Shown in pieces: positions 19,975-22,097 of a stretch of 22,097 bases of DNA (its first letter is position 1; every line of letters begins with the position of its first letter). The position numbers and the translations under genes were made by a program. Below the pieces are notes generated by a model, which saw nothing but the letters and a program-made list of their open reading frames with translations, was not told where the DNA came from and made no database searches. Source of the DNA: CAZXEU01 sp964639665 (GTDB lineage Bacteria; Bacteroidota; Rhodothermia; Rhodothermales; Bin80). The stretch is taken from NCBI GenBank assembly GCA_964639665.1, contig CAZXEU010000196.1:1-22097 (forward strand). The letters run 5' to 3'.

Positions 19975-21970
19975 TCCTGTCCACCGTGAATCCGAACTGC
20001 GAGAATAACACGTTGCCCGGCGCTGACGCCCCGAAGCGGTCGATGCCGACAATGACGCCCCCGGATCCTGCATAGCGCTCCCATCCCAGCGTGGTACCTG
20101 CCTCAACCACCACGCGGCGCGTGATGTGTGGTGGCAAGACGCGGTCCTGATAGGAAGCAGGCTGGGCCGCAAAGAGTTCCCAGGAAGGCATGCTTACAGC
20201 GCGAACCTGCACGGCGTCTTCCTCGCGCAGTATCTCTGCGGCCTCTACCGCCAGGTGGACTTCACTGCCGGAAGCGATCAAAATGATATCAGCCGATCCC
20301 GCTGCGCCGCTTACCACGTAGGCACCGCGCGTCAGGCCTTGGGCCTGACGGGCCGTGCACACGGTCGGCACCTTCTGCCTCGTGAGTACCAGCGCGGTGG
20401 GACCCTCGCGGCGCATGAGGGCTGCGCGCCAGGCATATACGGTCTCGTTTGCGTCAGCAGGCCGTATGAGTACCAGGTTCGGAATGGCGCGAAGCGCCAT
20501 CAGGTGCTCAACAGGCTGGTGCGTCGGGCCGTCTTCGCCCACTCCAATGGAGTCGTGGGTGAACACGTACACCACGGGCTGGTGCATCAGGGCGCTCAGC
20601 CTGAGCGCCGGTCTCAGATAGTCACTGAAGACCAGAAAAGTGCCGCAGTAGGGGCGAATGCCGCCGTGCAGGGCCAGGCCGTTGCAGATCGCTGCCATGG
20701 CGTGTTCCCGGACTCCAAACCTCAGGTACCGTCCGTGCGGAGTGTCCTTCTGGAAATCGACCTGGGAGGCGCCACGCGTCTTGTTCGAGCCCGTCAGGTC
20801 CGCTGATCCTCCCACCAGGTTTCCCGTGGCCTGAACCAGGGGGCCCACGACCTTGCCGCTTGCGGCCCTGGTAGCCATCGACAGTCCGGTTTCAAAGGAC
20901 GGCAGCAAATCCTGCCAGTTCTCAGGCAGTTCTCCGCGCAGCCAGGAAGCCAGCGTGGCCGCTTCGTCCGGGTATGCCGCCTGGTAGCGCTCAAATGCCA
21001 GGTTCCATTGCTGCTGCCGGCGGCCTCCACGGCCGGCAGCGTCCATAGCACAGCGGACCTCATCGGGTACGTGGAACGACCGGTCTTCGGGCCAGTCCAG
21101 ATTGCGCTTGGCCGCCCGCAATTCCTCCTCGCCGAGCGGGGCCCCGTGCACACTCTCGGAGCCCGCCTTGACCGGGCAGCCAAAGCCGATGATGGTCCGC
21201 ACGCGGATCAGCGACGGCTGGCGGGGCTTCTCCAGGGCCTTCGCAATGGCAGCTTCCACGCCTTCCGGGTCATTGCCGTCTTCGACGCTTGAAACGTGCC
21301 AGCCGTACGCCCTGAAGCGGGCTTCCACGTCGTCGCTTACCGTCAGCGCGGTGCTGCCGTCAATGGTAATCCGGTTGTCGTCCCAGAGACAGAGCAGCTT
21401 GCCCAGAGCCAGATGCCCGGCCAGAGACGCTGCCTCGTGGGAGATGCCTTCCATCATGTCACCGTCCGAGAGGACGGCAAAGGTCCGGTGGTCAACGATT
21501 GCATGGCCCGGCCTGTTGAACGTATCCGCCAGGATGCTCTCTGCCAGGGCCATGCCCACGGCATTGGCAAAGCCCTGTCCAAGCGGGCCGGTCGTCGTCT
21601 CCACGCCCGGCGTCAGGCCGGATTCGGGGTGACCCGGCGTCCTGCTGCCCCACTGCCGAAACGACTCGAGCTCCTCCAGCGGGAGGTCATACCCCGTAAG
21701 GTGCAGCAGCGCATACAACAGCATGGAGCCGTGCCCGGCAGAGAGCACGAACCTGTCCCGGTTGGCCCAGCCGGGATCGCCGGGATTGTGCCGCAGGAAC
21801 CGCGTCCACAGGACGTACGCCATGGACGCCGCTCCCATCGGCATGCCCGGATGCCCGCTGAGTGCTTTCTGAACACTGTCGGCGGCCAGAAATCGAATGG
21901 TATTGATACAGGCGGTATCCAGCCTGTCGCCGGCCGGCGCCGCGCCATCCGCTCCTGTTCTGCTACTCAT
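19931..21970 (-). CDS. tkt: Transketolase
   Basis: This thiamine-diphosphate enzyme of the pentose phosphate pathway moves two-carbon units between ketose and aldose phosphates in the cytosol. From ATG 21970 it is 679 residues, close to the 660-680 usual for the family. The N-terminal domain has SGHPGMPMGAASMAYVLW and the cofactor-binding LSDGDMMEGISHEAASLAGH...WDDNRITIDG. The pyrimidine domain has the catalytic Glu in RFGVREHAMAAICNG and then THDSIGVGEDGPTHQPVEHL. It ends VETARGVLAHAHA. A TTG 14 codons upstream is the alternative start; the ATG is preferred. No Shine-Dalgarno sequence is seen. Part of its 5' coding region (21780-21855) is duplicated in inverted orientation just upstream at the window edge, which leaves only about 50 bases of trustworthy upstream sequence. 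Confidence 0.97.
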   Translation of the reverse strand: MSSRTGADGAAPAGDRLDTACINTIRFLAADSVQKALSGHPGMPMGAASMAYVLWTRFLRHNPGDPGWANRDRFVLSAGHGSMLLYALLHLTGYDLPLEELESFRQWGSRTPGHPESGLTPGVETTTGPLGQGFANAVGMALAESILADTFNRPGHAIVDHRTFAVLSDGDMMEGISHEAASLAGHLALGKLLCLWDDNRITIDGSTALTVSDDVEARFRAYGWHVSSVEDGNDPEGVEAAIAKALEKPRQPSLIRVRTIIGFGCPVKAGSESVHGAPLGEEELRAAKRNLDWPEDRSFHVPDEVRCAMDAAGRGGRRQQQWNLAFERYQAAYPDEAATLASWLRGELPENWQDLLPSFETGLSMATRAASGKVVGPLVQATGNLVGGSADLTGSNKTRGASQVDFQKDTPHGRYLRFGVREHAMAAICNGLALHGGIRPYCGTFLVFSDYLRPALRLSALMHQPVVYVFTHDSIGVGEDGPTHQPVEHLMALRAIPNLVLIRPADANETVYAWRAALMRREGPTALVLTRQKVPTVCTARQAQGLTRGAYVVSGAAGSADIILIASGSEVHLAVEAAEILREEDAVQVRAVSMPSWELFAAQPASYQDRVLPPHITRRVVVEAGTTLGWERYAGSGGVIVGIDRFGASAPGNVLFSQFGFTVDRIVETARGVLAHAHA
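21780..21855 (+). repeat. Left arm of a perfect 76-bp inverted repeat
   Basis: This stretch, inside the tkt coding sequence (residues encoding GHPGMPMG to RFLRHNPG), is identical to the reverse complement of 22022-22097. The 166 bases between the arms are unique. Confidence 0.97.
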
Positions 21971-22021
21971 TTGGCCCAGGCTGATTTGCCGCGGCCACCG
22001 CCCGTTCGACAAAATGATTCA

Positions 22022-22097
22022 GGCATCCGGGCATGCCGATGGGAGCGGCGTCCATGGCGTACGTCCTGTGGACGCGGTTCCTGCGGCACAATCCCGG
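22022..22097 (-). repeat. Right arm of the 76-bp inverted repeat, at the window edge
   Basis: On the plus strand this end reads as a transketolase fragment (HPGMPMGAASMAYVLW...) with an in-frame stop just upstream and no start of its own. It is a base-perfect inverted copy of 21780-21855. The match stops at the window edge, so the true length is unknown. It is probably a fold-back or assembly artefact rather than a second gene. Confidence 0.95.

Noticed and set aside
22022..22097. Second, divergent transketolase gene starting at the right edge
   Set aside because: The fragment is base-identical to part of the first copy, has a stop codon just upstream in frame and no start; an inverted duplication or artefact explains it better.

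Overview
The window is a GC-rich bacterial chromosome segment. Every gene I can support lies on the minus strand, so transcription runs from high to low coordinates. RpoB and RpoC have Bacteroidota-type sequence (for example HYTHYGR after the rifampicin region of RpoB, and the start of RpoC). A SusC-like TonB-dependent receptor with a carboxypeptidase-type regulatory domain sits at the left end, and most translation genes lack a Shine-Dalgarno sequence. Together these suggest a Bacteroidota/Rhodothermota-like organism. This placement is inferred from protein sequence, not from a tree.

Right block (about 22.0-17.8 kb): transketolase, a short secreted protein of unknown function overlapping its end, and a Tat-type exported amidase probably form one operon. 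Middle block (17.7-14.86 kb): queA, ispD, ispF and a DedA-family membrane protein are tightly packed. They cover a tRNA queuosine modification step, two MEP isoprenoid steps and a membrane lipid transporter candidate. ispD/ispF and ispF/dedA overlap.

Left block (14.86-1.7 kb): a near-consensus sigma70-type promoter overlaps the dedA stop codon. It precedes tRNA-Thr(TGT), tRNA-Tyr(GTA), tRNA-Gly(TCC), tRNA-Thr(GGT), tuf, tRNA-Trp(CCA), secE, nusG, rplK, rplA, rplJ, rplL, rpoB and rpoC. This is the classical translation/transcription supercluster, in the same order as the E. coli thrU-tyrU-glyT-thrT-tufB locus except for the inserted tRNA-Trp and the fused order on to rpoBC. A gap of about 750 bp with no recognisable gene follows, then the 5' part of the TonB-dependent receptor, which runs off the left edge.

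The least ordinary feature is structural. The last 76 bases of the window are a perfect reverse complement of bases 21780-21855 inside the transketolase gene, separated by 166 bases. This is most simply a fold-back or assembly artefact at a contig end, but it is worth checking. I see no CRISPR array, phage, insertion sequence, toxin-antitoxin or defence system, and no evidence for a new biological system. The remaining points of interest are a small unknown secreted protein, promoter and leader structures in the tuf/rpo cluster, a strong codon-use contrast in tuf, and mixed use of Shine-Dalgarno sequences.
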